Shown here: positions 1 to 12,652 of the stretch, in pieces | Numbering within the stretch: the first letter of the stretch is position 1 | Layout: every line of letters begins with the position of its first letter | Origin: Streptomyces sp. NBC_01267 | GTDB lineage: Bacteria; Actinomycetota; Actinomycetes; Streptomycetales; Streptomycetaceae | Length of the DNA stretch: 64,000 nucleotides | Direction of reading: 5' to 3' | NCBI RefSeq assembly: GCF_036241575.1 | Contig: NZ_CP108455.1 | Coordinates: 4,215,001-4,279,000 of the forward strand | Made by a program: the position numbers and the translations under genes | Notes under the pieces: generated by a model | Seen by the model: only the letters and a program-made list of their open reading frames with translations | Database searches by the model: none | Told to the model about the DNA's origin: nothing

Positions 1-2162
<2,162 letters not shown>

Positions 2163-2256
2163 AGTTGCTCGCGTCCACTGTGTTAGTTCTGAAATAATGA
2201 ACGGCCGTGTTTGCTGTCTTTAATTAGACGCAGTCGGTGTTGGTTAATTTCATAGT

Positions 2257-2373
2257 GTTTCGGTGGTCATAGCGTTAGGGAAACGCCCGGTTACATTCCG
2301 AACCCGGAAGCTAAGCCTTTCAGCGCCGATGGTACTGCAGGGGGGACCCTGTGGGAGAGTAGGACGCCGCCGA
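2257..2373 (+). rRNA. 5S ribosomal RNA
   Basis: A complete 5S gene of about 117 nt begins gtttcggtggtcatagcg and ends at the complementary strand around 2361-2373. The conserved internal loop ccgaacccggaagctaagcc is present. It follows the 23S end by about 95 nt, the usual 23S-5S order of an rrn operon. Confidence 0.95.
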
Positions 2374-2383
2374 ACAATTTTTA

Positions 2384-2424
2384 GCCTCAACCCCCGGACT
2401 TTGTCCGGGGGTTGAGGCATTTTT
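2384..2424 (+). terminator. rRNA operon intrinsic terminator
   Basis: A perfect 15-bp stem (arms 2384-2398 and 2404-2418) with a 5-nt loop is followed by a T tract at 2420-2424. It sits just after the 5S gene, so it ends the rrn transcript. Confidence 0.9.
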
Positions 2425-2480
2425 GCGTTCAGACGAAAAACTGTGTGCGGTGGTCGTGAAGCCTCTGGCACGATCCCACG

Positions 2481-3032
2481 ATGGATTACTTGATACGTCC
2501 GGTACGGGCCGAGGAGTGGCTGAAGGTCAAAGAGCTGCGGCTGATGGCTCTGGAGGACCCCGCGGCGCCGGTCGCGTACCTCGAAACCCGTGCACAGGCC
2601 GCCGCCAGGCCCGATTCCTTCTGGCAGGACCGTGCGAAGGGCGCTTCGCACGGTGGTGACGCCCGGCAGTTCGTCGCGGAGAACAAGAACGGTGAGTGGA
2701 CCGGCACGGTGGTCGTGCTGGTCGAGCCCGCCGGCACCGAGAGTGTCCTCGGCGCGGCGAGCTCCGTGACCCAGGCGCATCTGGTCGGCGTCTACGTGCG
2801 CCCCGAGTTCCGTGGAACCGGTCTCACGGAACAGCTCTTCCGCAGCGCGATCGAGTGGGCCTGGTCACTGGATGCCCCGAAGCTGGAGCGGGTACGGCTG
2901 TTCGTGCACGCGGCGAACGGGCGGGCTTCCGGCTTCTACCGGAAGTTCGGCTTCGCACCGTCCGGGGTGACCGTTCCCGCCCCCGGCTCCTCGGGCGGGC
3001 GGGAAGTGGAGATGGTGCTCGGGCGGCCGTAA
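2481..3032 (+). CDS. GNAT family N-acetyltransferase
   Basis: The product has 183 residues. The GNAT acetyl-CoA motif A is visible about residues 96-125: V-G-V-Y-V-R-P-E-F-R-G-T-G-L-T followed by a helix and a second conserved block with ANGRASGFYRKFGF. This is the usual single-domain acetyltransferase length, acting in the cytoplasm on an unknown amine substrate. The ATG at 2481 is the first in frame after the rRNA terminator, and no strong Shine-Dalgarno precedes it. The gene stands alone between the rrn operon and a convergent methyltransferase, so context does not suggest a substrate. Confidence 0.85.
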   Translation: MDYLIRPVRAEEWLKVKELRLMALEDPAAPVAYLETRAQAAARPDSFWQDRAKGASHGGDARQFVAENKNGEWTGTVVVLVEPAGTESVLGAASSVTQAHLVGVYVRPEFRGTGLTEQLFRSAIEWAWSLDAPKLERVRLFVHAANGRASGFYRKFGFAPSGVTVPAPGSSGGREVEMVLGRP

Positions 3033-3059
3033 CCGCAGTGGGGCCGCCCCGTCGGGCGG

Positions 3060-3911
3060 TCAGGGTCGGCGGGCCGCCCAGGTGATCCGGGTGGTCCGGA
3101 CAGTGAGGTCTTCGCACCGCTGGATGCTGTGGGGGCCTCCGTCGGCGAGAACCGTGTCGAGTGTGGCCAGGTCCTCGGCGGACAGCTGCCCGTCGAGGCG
3201 GGAGCGCATCCTCCCCAGGCACACCTGGGCGTAGCGGGCGGCAGCGGCAGGCAGCGGAGCGGGCAGGTCGATCGTGAAGAGGCGCTTGGTGTCCAGCACG
3301 AAGCCCGCGCGGGCCAGGTGATCGGTCCAGTCGACGGCCGGGCCCTGGTTCAGCGTGGCGTGTACACGGGCTTCCAGCCCGGGGCGGCCCATGCCCAGGT
3401 CGTCGGGCAGGAAGCGGGGGAAGAAGTCCATCTCGGTCACGGCCAGGAGACCGCCCGGCCGCAGGGCGTCGAACGCTCCGGCCAGCACGCGGTCGGGGTC
3501 GGCCATGTGATGCAGCGACGAGGCCGCCCAGACCAGGTCGTAGGTGCCGGACTCCGGCCAGTCCTCGTTCAGATCGGCCTGGAGGCCCCGGACCCGGTCG
3601 GCGAGGCCGAGGGCGGATGCCTTCTTGGACAACCGGTGGAGCATGTGCGGGGAGAGATCCACGCCCGTCACGTCGGCCTGCGTGAAGCGCCGTGCCAGCG
3701 CGATGACGCCGGTCCCGGTCCCACTGCCCAGATCGAGGATGCGGCCGGGTTCCCGGTCGCTCAATTCGTCCAGCCAGGCAGTCAGCTCCGACAGGTAGGC
3801 AGCCAGAACCTCGGCGTCCAATTCCAGAACCTCGGCCATGACGGCAGCGTCGGCGTCGGCCCCGCCATGGCCGTGGTGCGTGTGGGCGGCGTGCGTATCG
3901 GTGGTGTTCAT
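3060..3911 (-). CDS. class I SAM-dependent methyltransferase
   Basis: A 283-residue protein with SAM-binding motif I LDLGSGTGTG near residues 59-68, an acidic loop (VTGVDLS) near 80 and a motif IV-like DLVWAASSLHH segment near 125. It therefore belongs to the UbiE/Methyltransf_11/25 type small-molecule methylases; the acceptor is unknown. The N-terminus carries a His-rich stretch (THAAHTHHGHGG) that could bind metal, but this is only a guess. It is transcribed divergently from the XRE-cupin regulator, and the two starts are only 47 nt apart with a double palindrome between them. The regulator probably controls this gene. Confidence 0.85.
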   Translation of the reverse strand: MNTTDTHAAHTHHGHGGADADAAVMAEVLELDAEVLAAYLSELTAWLDELSDREPGRILDLGSGTGTGVIALARRFTQADVTGVDLSPHMLHRLSKKASALGLADRVRGLQADLNEDWPESGTYDLVWAASSLHHMADPDRVLAGAFDALRPGGLLAVTEMDFFPRFLPDDLGMGRPGLEARVHATLNQGPAVDWTDHLARAGFVLDTKRLFTIDLPAPLPAAAARYAQVCLGRMRSRLDGQLSAEDLATLDTVLADGGPHSIQRCEDLTVRTTRITWAARRP

Positions 3912-3931
3912 ACGCCGACGATAGCGCTACC

Positions 3932-3967
3932 TTGCGTGTAACGCGTACAGTCTTGCGTATGACGCAA
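3932..3967. promoter_or_regulatory. tandem palindromic operator between methyltransferase and XRE regulator
   Basis: Two related sites lie here. Site 2 (3953-3967) is the perfect inverted repeat TTGCGT-ATG-ACGCAA and overlaps the regulator's own start codon. Site 1 (3932-3946) is TTGCGT-GTA-ACGCGT. Their starts are 21 bp apart, two helical turns, as expected for two dimers on one DNA face. The location suggests autoregulation plus control of the divergent methyltransferase; the binding protein is inferred, not shown. Confidence 0.65.
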
Positions 3968-4537
3968 GAAAGCGATTTGGACAGTACGGTCCGCATGCGC
4001 ATCAGGAGTCTGCGGCAGGCACGCGGCTGGTCTCTCGACAGCCTCGCCGAGCGCGCCTTCCTGAGCCCTTCCACCCTGAGCCGGATCGAGACCGGGCACC
4101 GGCGCATCAGCCTGGACCAGCTGACCTCGCTGGCGCGTGCGCTGGGCGTCTCGCTCGATCAGCTGGTGGAGACCGTCACCGATGACGACGTCGTGATCAG
4201 GCCTCAGCGCGACGATCATCGCGGAGTGACCACCTGGCTGCTGAACCGTGGTTCGGGTCCGGGTGGGATCACTGTCGCCAGGATGCGCATCACGGAAGAG
4301 GTGAAGGGCAAGGGGGCCGATCAACTCGGAGTGCACCCGGGGACGGACTGGTTCACGGTCCTCTCGGGGACCGTCACGCTGATCCTCGGCGAGCGCGCCA
4401 TCCGGGTCGAGACCGGCCAGGCGGCCGAGTTCTCGACGATGGTTCCGCACGCGATCAAGGCACACGGCGGGCCGGCGGAAATCCTGTGCATCCTCGATCA
4501 CGACGGACGGCGCACCCACCTCCACCCCCCGGCGTGA
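3959..4537 (+). CDS. XRE-family regulator with C-terminal cupin domain
   Basis: The protein has 192 residues from the ATG at 3959. Residues about 10-65 form an XRE helix-turn-helix (RIRSLRQARGWSLDSLAERA, LSPSTLSRIETG, ISLDQLTSLARALGVSLDQL). Residues about 95-185 form a cupin, with VHPGTDWFTVLSGTVTLILG and a later HA(I)KAHGG segment. This HTH-cupin architecture is common in small actinobacterial repressors that sense a small ligand. A TTG at 3932 is also in frame, but the ATG at 3959 starts the conserved part and probably makes a leaderless or near-leaderless message. The palindromic site over this ATG implies self-repression. Confidence 0.88.
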   Translation: MTQESDLDSTVRMRIRSLRQARGWSLDSLAERAFLSPSTLSRIETGHRRISLDQLTSLARALGVSLDQLVETVTDDDVVIRPQRDDHRGVTTWLLNRGSGPGGITVARMRITEEVKGKGADQLGVHPGTDWFTVLSGTVTLILGERAIRVETGQAAEFSTMVPHAIKAHGGPAEILCILDHDGRRTHLHPPA

Positions 4538-4613
4538 ACGGGGCCGGGACCTCGGGTTGCCAGGTACAAACTGTCCCTGGCAGAACGGTCGCAGCGGGGG
4601 AATGCTGGGTGTC

Positions 4614-5330
4614 ATGAACGAGCGAACGGCACTGGTCACCGGTGCCAACAAAGGCATCGGCAGACACATCGCCGCCCAACTCGCCGCAGAGGGCTTCACG
4701 GTGTACGTGGGCTCCCGCGACGCCGGGCGCGGGCAGCGGGCTGCCGAGGAGATCGGCGGCGGCGCCCGCCTGCTGGTCCTCGACGTGACGGACCCCGACA
4801 GCGTCGCCGAGGCCGCGGCCCAGGTGGACCATCTGGACGTTCTGGTCAACAACGCGGGCATCTCGCCCTCGCTCGCCCCGCCGGCCGAGTCCGGCGCCGA
4901 GGAGTTCCGGCGCACGTACGAGACGAACGTGTTCGCGGTCCTGGAGGTCACCAACGCCTTCCTGCCCGCCCTGCGCCGGTCCGCGCACCCGCGGATCGTC
5001 AACATCTCCAGTGGCACCGCGTCGCTCACCTGGAGCACGAGCCCCAACCCTCAGTTCACCCCGGGACACGGCGGCGGTGCGGCCTACCGGTCGTCCAAGG
5101 CCGCCCTGAACGCCCTGACCGTCTTCTACGGACAGACGCTGGCCGAGGAGGGCTTCAAGGTCAACGCGCTCGCTCCTGGCCTGCGTGCCACCGAGCTCAA
5201 CCCCCGGGCCGCTGCCACCGGTGGGGATCCGGCCGAGGCTGCCCGGGGTGCTGTCCGGCTGGCGCTCCTGCCGGACGCGGGCCCCACCGGCGGGTTCTTC
5301 TCCTGGGACGGGACCCCCGTGCCGTGGTGA
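4614..5330 (+). CDS. SDR family oxidoreductase
   Basis: The protein has 238 residues with classical short-chain dehydrogenase features: N-terminal TGANKGIG (dinucleotide binding, residues 8-15), NNAG near residue 80, the catalytic Ser in NISSGTASL, and the YxxxK pair in YRSSK. The basic residue in the SRD motif after beta-2 favours NADPH. The ATG at 4614 is chosen because the SDR fold begins immediately after it (MNERTALVTG); an in-frame ATG at 4557 would add 19 unrelated residues. The substrate is unknown. It is preceded by the XRE-cupin gene on the same strand, 76 nt away, so co-transcription is possible. Confidence 0.88.
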   Translation: MNERTALVTGANKGIGRHIAAQLAAEGFTVYVGSRDAGRGQRAAEEIGGGARLLVLDVTDPDSVAEAAAQVDHLDVLVNNAGISPSLAPPAESGAEEFRRTYETNVFAVLEVTNAFLPALRRSAHPRIVNISSGTASLTWSTSPNPQFTPGHGGGAAYRSSKAALNALTVFYGQTLAEEGFKVNALAPGLRATELNPRAAATGGDPAEAARGAVRLALLPDAGPTGGFFSWDGTPVPW

Positions 5331-5381
5331 GCGTGCAGAGGTCGTGAGCGCTCAGCTGCTGCCCCCGATTGCCGGTCGGGC

Positions 5382-7019
<1,638 letters not shown>

Positions 7020-7020
7020 A

Positions 7021-8433
7021 TCAGGCCACCGTCGACTCGGAGGACTCGTTCAGCTGCTTCTCGATCCTGGCCGCCCGTTCCTCCGCCTCCGTTTCCAGCT
7101 GTATGGCCAGCGCGTCGTCGGCATCCGGTGTGGACGACTCCGTCATGGCGCGGTCGGTGAAGACCAGCGGGCGTTCCGCCTCGGTGATCAGGTGTTTGAC
7201 GACCTGTACGTTGCCGTTGACGTCCCAGACGGCGATGCCGGGCGTCAACGTGGGGATGATCTCGACCGCCCAGCGGGGCAGGCCCAGCACCCGGCCGGTC
7301 GCTCTCGCCTCGTCGGCCTTCTGCGCGTAGATGGTCCGGGTCGACGCCATTTTCAGGATCGCCGCGGCCTCCCGGGCCGCCGCGCCGTCCACCACGTCCG
7401 ACAGGTGGTGCACCACCGCCACGAACGACAGCCCGAGGCGTCGGCCGAACTTCAGCAGACGCTGGAAGAGCTGCGCCACGAAGGGGCTGTTGATGATGTG
7501 CCACGCCTCCTCCACCAGGAAGATGCGCTTCTTGCGGTCGGGGCGGATCCAGGTGTGTTCCAGCCAGACGCCGACGATGGCCATCAGGATCGGCATCGCG
7601 ATGGAGTTCCGGTCGATGTGCGACAGGTCGAAGACGATCAGTGGTGCGTCCAGGTCGATGCCGACGGAGGTCGGGCCGTCGAACATGCCGCGCAGGTCGC
7701 CGTCGACCAGTCGGTCCAGGACCAGGGCCACGTCCAGGCCCCAGGCCCGTACGTCGTCTATGCCGACGTTCATCGCCTCCGCCGACTCCGGTTCCGGATG
7801 GCGGAGCTGTTCGACGATGTCGGTGAGGACCGGCTGGCGTTCCACGATCGTCTCGTTGACGTAGGCGTGCGCCACCTTGAGCGCGAAGCCGGAGCGTTCG
7901 TCCAGGCCGTGGCCCATCGCGACTTCGATGATCGTACGGAGCAGGGCGAGCTGGCCGGTCGTCGCGATCGCCGGGTCCAGCGGATTGAGGCGGATGCCGT
8001 GGTCGAGCGCGGCCATCGCGTCGAGGCGGATGGGCGTGATGCCCAACTGCTGGGCGATGAGGGCCCATTCGCCGGCGCCGTCCTCACCCTGGGCGTCCAG
8101 GACGACCACCTGCCGGTCCTTGAAGCGGAGCTGGCGCAGGACGTACGTCTTCTCCAGCGAGGACTTGCCGTTGCCGGACTCGCCGAGGACCAGCCAGTGC
8201 GGGGCGGGCAGCTGCTGCCCGTACAGCTGGAAGGGGTCGTAGATGTACCCCTTGCCCGAGTACACCTCGCGGCCGATGATCACGCCCGAGTCGCCGAGGC
8301 CGGGGGCGGCGGTCGGCAGGTAGACGGCCTGGGCCTGGCCCGTCGACGTACGGACGGGGAGCCGGGTCGTCTCCACCTTGCCGAAGAGGAACGCGGCGAA
8401 GGCGTCGGTGACGGCTGACATCGGATCTCGCAT
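7021..8433 (-). CDS. VirB4-like ATPase, catalytic half
   Basis: The protein has 470 residues. Walker A GESGNGKS lies near residues 85-95 and Walker B (RIFLVEEAWHI) near residue 310, as in the C-terminal motor domain of VirB4/TraC ATPases. An Arg-finger-like and VVHHLSD segment follows. It is shorter than a full VirB4 (about 800 residues) because the N-terminal part is a separate upstream gene, 8444-9994. It is expected to be a hexameric cytoplasmic ATPase at the inner face of the membrane, energising a secretion channel. An internal ATG four codons in (MSAVTD) is an alternative start. Confidence 0.82.
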   Translation of the reverse strand: MRDPMSAVTDAFAAFLFGKVETTRLPVRTSTGQAQAVYLPTAAPGLGDSGVIIGREVYSGKGYIYDPFQLYGQQLPAPHWLVLGESGNGKSSLEKTYVLRQLRFKDRQVVVLDAQGEDGAGEWALIAQQLGITPIRLDAMAALDHGIRLNPLDPAIATTGQLALLRTIIEVAMGHGLDERSGFALKVAHAYVNETIVERQPVLTDIVEQLRHPEPESAEAMNVGIDDVRAWGLDVALVLDRLVDGDLRGMFDGPTSVGIDLDAPLIVFDLSHIDRNSIAMPILMAIVGVWLEHTWIRPDRKKRIFLVEEAWHIINSPFVAQLFQRLLKFGRRLGLSFVAVVHHLSDVVDGAAAREAAAILKMASTRTIYAQKADEARATGRVLGLPRWAVEIIPTLTPGIAVWDVNGNVQVVKHLITEAERPLVFTDRAMTESSTPDADDALAIQLETEAEERAARIEKQLNESSESTVA

Positions 8434-8443
8434 GACAGAGCCC

Positions 8444-9994
8444 CTATCGGCGGATGCCGGTCGCGAACGGCAGTGTATTCACAAAGGCCCTGTGGTGCTC
8501 GCGGTCGCACCATTCGAGCTTCAGATACGACTTGCCGGCCGATGCGCGGATGGTCCGCTTGTCGCGGGCCAGTGCTTCGGGTGAGCGGGAGGACACCGTG
8601 ATGTACCCGACCAGATTGACGCCCGCCGCACCACTGGCGAGGTCTTCGCCACGCTGGTCGAGGCGGCCGTGGGACGCGATGTCGCGCGGGTCGACGGTCC
8701 GGTTCATCTTGGCGGCGCGGGAGGCCTCGGCCTCGTCGTTGGTCTTCTCCGTCAGCATGCGCTCGATGGCGACCTCGGTCGGTTCGAGGTCCATGCAGAC
8801 CGCGACCGTGCGGATCACGTCCGGGGTGTGGACGAGCAGCGGGGCCAGGAAGTTGACGCCGACGGGGGTCATCGGCCACTCCTTCACCCAGGCCGTGGCG
8901 TGGCACCAGGGGGCGCGGGTGGAGGATTCGCGGGTCTTCGCCTGGAGGTAGGTGGGCTCCATGGCGTCGAGCTCGGCGGGCCAGGCGTTGCGCTTGGTCA
9001 TCGCCTGGATGTGGTCGATGGGGTGGTCGGGGTCGTACATCGAGTGCACCAGCGAGGAGAGGCGGCCCTGGCCGAGCGGCTGGCGCACCCGGATGTCGGC
9101 CTCGGCGAGCCGGGCGCAGATGTCGGTGAGTTCGCGGGCCATGACGACCGCGAGTCCGGCGTCCCTGTCCAGCCTGCGGCCTGCTGTGGGGCGGGCGGCG
9201 CGGGCCATCGCGTGTGCCTCGGAGGCCAGTTCGCGGGTGAAGTGCATACAGGCCACGAGATAGGCACGGTGCTGCTCGCTCGATGTGGAGACCATCGAGG
9301 CGAGCTGGTCGTACGAGTCCTGGAGCCAGCCGGGGGCGCGGGGGTCGCCGCGCTGGGCGACGTCCTTGGCGTGGGCGTCCGGGTCCGCGGGGAGCGTGCG
9401 GGCCAGGATCTGGAGGCGGGTCACGAAGCCGTCGCCGTTGGCGACATGCTTCAGCAGCGTGCCGAAGCGGTCGACCAGGGCTTCCTGGTCCTCGGAGTCG
9501 CGCAGCCCGACGCCGGGGCCCTCGATCTCGATGGCGGCGGTGACGGTACGCCGGTCGGCGTGCAGCAGTACGGCGATCTCGTCGGGGCCGAAGGGTGCGG
9601 CCAGCCAGTTGATCCGGCCGATGCCGGGGGGCGGTCCGACCTCGACCTCGCGGCCGTCGAGCCCGGTGCCCGCCTCCATGGCGGGGGCGCGGTAGGCGGT
9701 GCCGCGGCGCAGGGAGCGCTTGTAACTGCGGTTGATCTCGAACCACTTGTAGAACGTGCGGTGCTTGTACGGGACGTACACCGCGGCGAGGGCCAGCATC
9801 GGGAACCCGGTCAGGGTCACGATGCGCAGCGGCAGGACGGGGACGAGCAGTCCGCACATCATGCCGAGGAAGGCGCCCGCGATGATCAGTGCGATCTCGC
9901 CCGTCTCGCGGTTCTTGCCGACGATGGCTGAGGGCCGGGCGCGGCCGATCAGATACGTGCGGCGGGGCGCGACCGGCTGGGCCTGGGTCGTCAA
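8444..9994 (-). CDS. SCO6880/PrgI-like membrane protein with VirB4 N-terminal region
   Basis: The protein has 516 residues. Two adjacent transmembrane helices (about 37-54 and 57-74) follow a short cytoplasmic N-terminus, as in PrgI/VirB3-like proteins. A long soluble part resembles the N-terminal non-catalytic domain of VirB4. In actinobacterial T4SS-like loci this protein precedes the motor ATPase. It starts inside the end of the upstream gene (ATGA overlap, 9991-9994), so the two are translationally coupled. The name SCO6880 family is from memory of the S. coelicolor annotation. Confidence 0.78.
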   Translation of the reverse strand: MTTQAQPVAPRRTYLIGRARPSAIVGKNRETGEIALIIAGAFLGMMCGLLVPVLPLRIVTLTGFPMLALAAVYVPYKHRTFYKWFEINRSYKRSLRRGTAYRAPAMEAGTGLDGREVEVGPPPGIGRINWLAAPFGPDEIAVLLHADRRTVTAAIEIEGPGVGLRDSEDQEALVDRFGTLLKHVANGDGFVTRLQILARTLPADPDAHAKDVAQRGDPRAPGWLQDSYDQLASMVSTSSEQHRAYLVACMHFTRELASEAHAMARAARPTAGRRLDRDAGLAVVMARELTDICARLAEADIRVRQPLGQGRLSSLVHSMYDPDHPIDHIQAMTKRNAWPAELDAMEPTYLQAKTRESSTRAPWCHATAWVKEWPMTPVGVNFLAPLLVHTPDVIRTVAVCMDLEPTEVAIERMLTEKTNDEAEASRAAKMNRTVDPRDIASHGRLDQRGEDLASGAAGVNLVGYITVSSRSPEALARDKRTIRASAGKSYLKLEWCDREHHRAFVNTLPFATGIRR

Positions 9995-11349
9995 CGCCCT
10001 CCACCTCCTGTGCCGTTGTTACGTGTGCTGTGGGTTCCGGTGCTGCTGGGCTTGGTACGCGGCGGGGACGCGGCGTTGGGGACCTTTCCGCTGCCGCCGC
10101 CCTGGCCGCCGCCCGAACCGCCGCGGTTGCTGTGGGCCGCGACGCCGCCGGACACCGGGTTGGCGGGGCGCCCGCCCTGGCCGCCTCCACCGCCCCCGCC
10201 TTCGTTGCCGTTTCCGCCGCGGCTGCTGTGGGTCTTGATGCCCTGGGACACGAGCGCGGCGGGCGAGCTGATCATGGCGGCGGCCTGGGAGCCGTCGGTG
10301 GCGGACTTGCGGTTCGTACGGGAGGCGGCGACCTCGTCACCGAAGCCGGGCACGAAGCGGTAGATCATGCCGCTGGCGAAGATGGCGAGCAGGATGATCG
10401 CCAGCCCGGACACGACGGCGGAGAAGGAGTTGGGGCCCTTGTCGGAGGAGAGCGCGCCGGCGAGCCCGAGCACGATCACGATGACCGGTTTGACCATGAT
10501 CACCGCGATCATGATGCCGGCCCAGCGGCGGACGTGGCCCCACATGTTCTTGTCGACCAGGCCTGCGTAGACGACGGTGCCGAGGAGGGCGCCCGCGTAG
10601 AGGAGAGCGGCCCGGATGACGAGCTCCAGCCAGAGCACGCCGGCGGCGAGGATCGAGACCAGGGAGGTCACGATCAGCATGATCGGACCGCCGCCGATGT
10701 CCGAGCCCTTCTTGAGCGCCTCGGCGAAGGAGCCGAAGAAGACGTCGTTCTGGCCGCCGGTGGAGGAGGCGATGACATCGGTGACGCTGTCGGTCGCCGA
10801 TACGAGGGTGTAGAGGATCAGCGGGGTGAAGGCGGAGGCGATGACGGTCAGCCAGAGGAACCCGACGGCCTCGGAGAGCGCGGTGGTGAGCGGCACGCCG
10901 CGGACGGCGCGCTTGGCCACGGCGAGCAGCCAGAGGACGAGCGTGAGGATGGTGGAGGCGGCGAAGACGACGGCGTACTGACGGAGGAAGGAGCTGTTGG
11001 TGAAGTCGACGTTGGCGGTGCTCTTGACGGCCTCGGACAGCTTGCCGACGATCCAGGCCGCGGCGTCGGCGCAGCCCTTTGCGAGGGAGGAGAGGGGGTC
11101 GAGGGTGTCGGCTGCGGGGGTGTTGCTGGAGTGGGAGCTGCCTGCGTCGCCCTCGCAGAAGTCGCGGGCGCGGCCGACGATGAGATCGCAGTCGCCCTTG
11201 GCCGACGGAGACGGTGACGGTGATGCCGCGGATCCCGTCGGGGTCGGTGACGGTGCGGCGAAGGCGCGGGCCGAGAGCAGCACCGCCGTTGTCTGCACGG
11301 CGGTGAGGACTGCCGCGACGGTGAGTGCGCGGCGCGGTTTAGCGGGCAT
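9991..11349 (-). CDS. VirB6/TrbL-like polytopic membrane protein
   Basis: The protein has 452 residues. It has an N-terminal signal-like helix ending AFAAPS, a short Ser-Pro linker, then about six hydrophobic segments between residues 125 and 340. The long cytoplasmic or exposed C-terminus is rich in Gly, Ser and Asn (GGGGGGG tracts). This architecture matches TrbL/VirB6 components, the inner-membrane channel of T4SSs. It overlaps the upstream VirB8-like gene by 11 nt and the downstream gene by 4 nt, so the operon is tightly coupled. Confidence 0.78.
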   Translation of the reverse strand: MPAKPRRALTVAAVLTAVQTTAVLLSARAFAAPSPTPTGSAASPSPSPSAKGDCDLIVGRARDFCEGDAGSSHSSNTPAADTLDPLSSLAKGCADAAAWIVGKLSEAVKSTANVDFTNSSFLRQYAVVFAASTILTLVLWLLAVAKRAVRGVPLTTALSEAVGFLWLTVIASAFTPLILYTLVSATDSVTDVIASSTGGQNDVFFGSFAEALKKGSDIGGGPIMLIVTSLVSILAAGVLWLELVIRAALLYAGALLGTVVYAGLVDKNMWGHVRRWAGIMIAVIMVKPVIVIVLGLAGALSSDKGPNSFSAVVSGLAIILLAIFASGMIYRFVPGFGDEVAASRTNRKSATDGSQAAAMISSPAALVSQGIKTHSSRGGNGNEGGGGGGGQGGRPANPVSGGVAAHSNRGGSGGGQGGGSGKVPNAASPPRTKPSSTGTHSTRNNGTGGGGR

Positions 11350-12187
11350 AGGTGAACCCTCCGTACTGCTCGACCGCCTTGGCGATCTCGTCGGCGGTGG
11401 ATGCCTTGCTGTCGGTGTTCACCGGGGCCGGGCCGTCCTTCTGGGCGAAGCTCTCGACCTTCCAGTCGTTGTTCACCCACTGGAGCTTGAGCGTCATGGT
11501 GAACCAGTCGTTGGTCACCGGGCTGGTCGAGCCGACTCCCGCTGTGCCGAACACTCCCGTGCACCAGACCTCGACGGTCGCGGTGTCGCCGGACTGCTCC
11601 GTTACTTTGGTTCCGACCGGTGCGGTACGTGAGACGTAGGTCAGACCCTTGCCCGCTTCGCCGTTCGCATCGAGTCCGACCTTGTCGAGGAACTGCTTGT
11701 CGTAGGCCTTGTCGAGCTTGCTCTTGTACGCGTCGACATGGTCGGGGGCGAACACTTCGGTCACGATGCCCGCGCGGCGGCTGGGCTTCAGGATGTCTGC
11801 GGAGACCAGCGCCACCGCGTAGTTCGCCGCAGCGCTCTGTGCCCCCTGCTCGCTGTGCGCGAAGCCGGAGGCGATCCCCTCGTTGTTCCCCGTCACGGGC
11901 TTCACGCCCGAAGCCGCCGTGGAGTCCGATCCCGGTCTCTTCGAGCCGCTGCTGTCCGTCGACGTGCCGTCGCCGTTGCCCCGGTTGGCGAAGGCGATGG
12001 CCGCGATCAGCAGCACCACCACGCCCACGACCGTCACGAGGGAGCGCGAGGCCCGTACGGGCCGTCGGCCGTTCCCGTAGACGTCGCCGCCGCCGTCGGG
12101 CAGTCGCGTACGGGTCTGGCCCGTGCCGCCGATGCCTTCGGTGCGGCCCGCGTCGCTGCCGTAGTCGTGCTCGTCGCCGAGACTCAT
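11339..12187 (-). CDS. VirB8/TcpC-like conjugal transfer protein
   Basis: The protein has 282 residues with a charged cytoplasmic N-terminus, one transmembrane helix (about residues 48-66, LVTVVGVVVLLIAAIAFA) and an extracytoplasmic domain to the end. The topology and the position between a pilin-like gene and TrbL fit TcpC/VirB8 (NTF2-like fold) assembly factors of Gram-positive T4SSs. The extracytoplasmic part carries NDWFTMTLKLQWVNNDWKVESF, typical of NTF2-like beta strands. The function as a periplasm-side scaffold is inferred from the family. Confidence 0.72.
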   Translation of the reverse strand: MSLGDEHDYGSDAGRTEGIGGTGQTRTRLPDGGGDVYGNGRRPVRASRSLVTVVGVVVLLIAAIAFANRGNGDGTSTDSSGSKRPGSDSTAASGVKPVTGNNEGIASGFAHSEQGAQSAAANYAVALVSADILKPSRRAGIVTEVFAPDHVDAYKSKLDKAYDKQFLDKVGLDANGEAGKGLTYVSRTAPVGTKVTEQSGDTATVEVWCTGVFGTAGVGSTSPVTNDWFTMTLKLQWVNNDWKVESFAQKDGPAPVNTDSKASTADEIAKAVEQYGGFTYAR

Positions 12188-12343
12188 GCCGCGGACGCCC
12201 CCTCAACCGTTTGCCGTGTCGTGCAGTACGACGGTAACTGTGCTGGTTCCCGCGCGGGCGGGGTGTGGTGACTCGACATCAGGGATGCGCAACCTCTGAG
12301 TGGGCCGGGCATGCCCGGGGACAGCGGGACGGTTGAGGCGCGG

Positions 12344-12652
12344 TCAGACAGCCATCCCGTACACGATGGTGAAGACCGTTCCCAGTGAGCCGATGATGAA
12401 TACGCCTGTGAGGCCGGCGACGATCAGACCCTTGCCCTGTTCCGCACTGAAGGTGTCCCGGAGTGCGGTGGCGCCGATACGTTGCTTGGCCGCACCCCAG
12501 ATCGCGATGCCGAGGCAGAGGAGGATGGAGACCGCCATCACGACCTCGACCATGATCCGGGCCTCGTGTCCGAGGCTGCCGAACGGCCCCCAGTTGGGGG
12601 CGATTCCGCCGATGATGGTGCTGATGTCGCCCTTGTCGGCTGCCAGGTTCAT
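12344..12652 (-). CDS. small two-helix membrane protein, VirB2/TrbC pilin-like
   Basis: A 102-residue protein from the ATG at 12652; a GTG at 12688 would add 12 residues. It has a short N-terminal region and two hydrophobic segments (about residues 36-55 and 76-98) separated by a short basic loop with AAKQRIG. Size and topology match VirB2/TrbC-type pilins or the small membrane proteins that open actinobacterial T4SS operons. It is the first gene of the minus-strand operon. A 156-nt gap follows before the VirB8-like gene and could hold processing or attenuation signals, but I see no strong hairpin. Confidence 0.68.
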   Translation of the reverse strand: MNLAADKGDISTIIGGIAPNWGPFGSLGHEARIMVEVVMAVSILLCLGIAIWGAAKQRIGATALRDTFSAEQGKGLIVAGLTGVFIIGSLGTVFTIVYGMAV

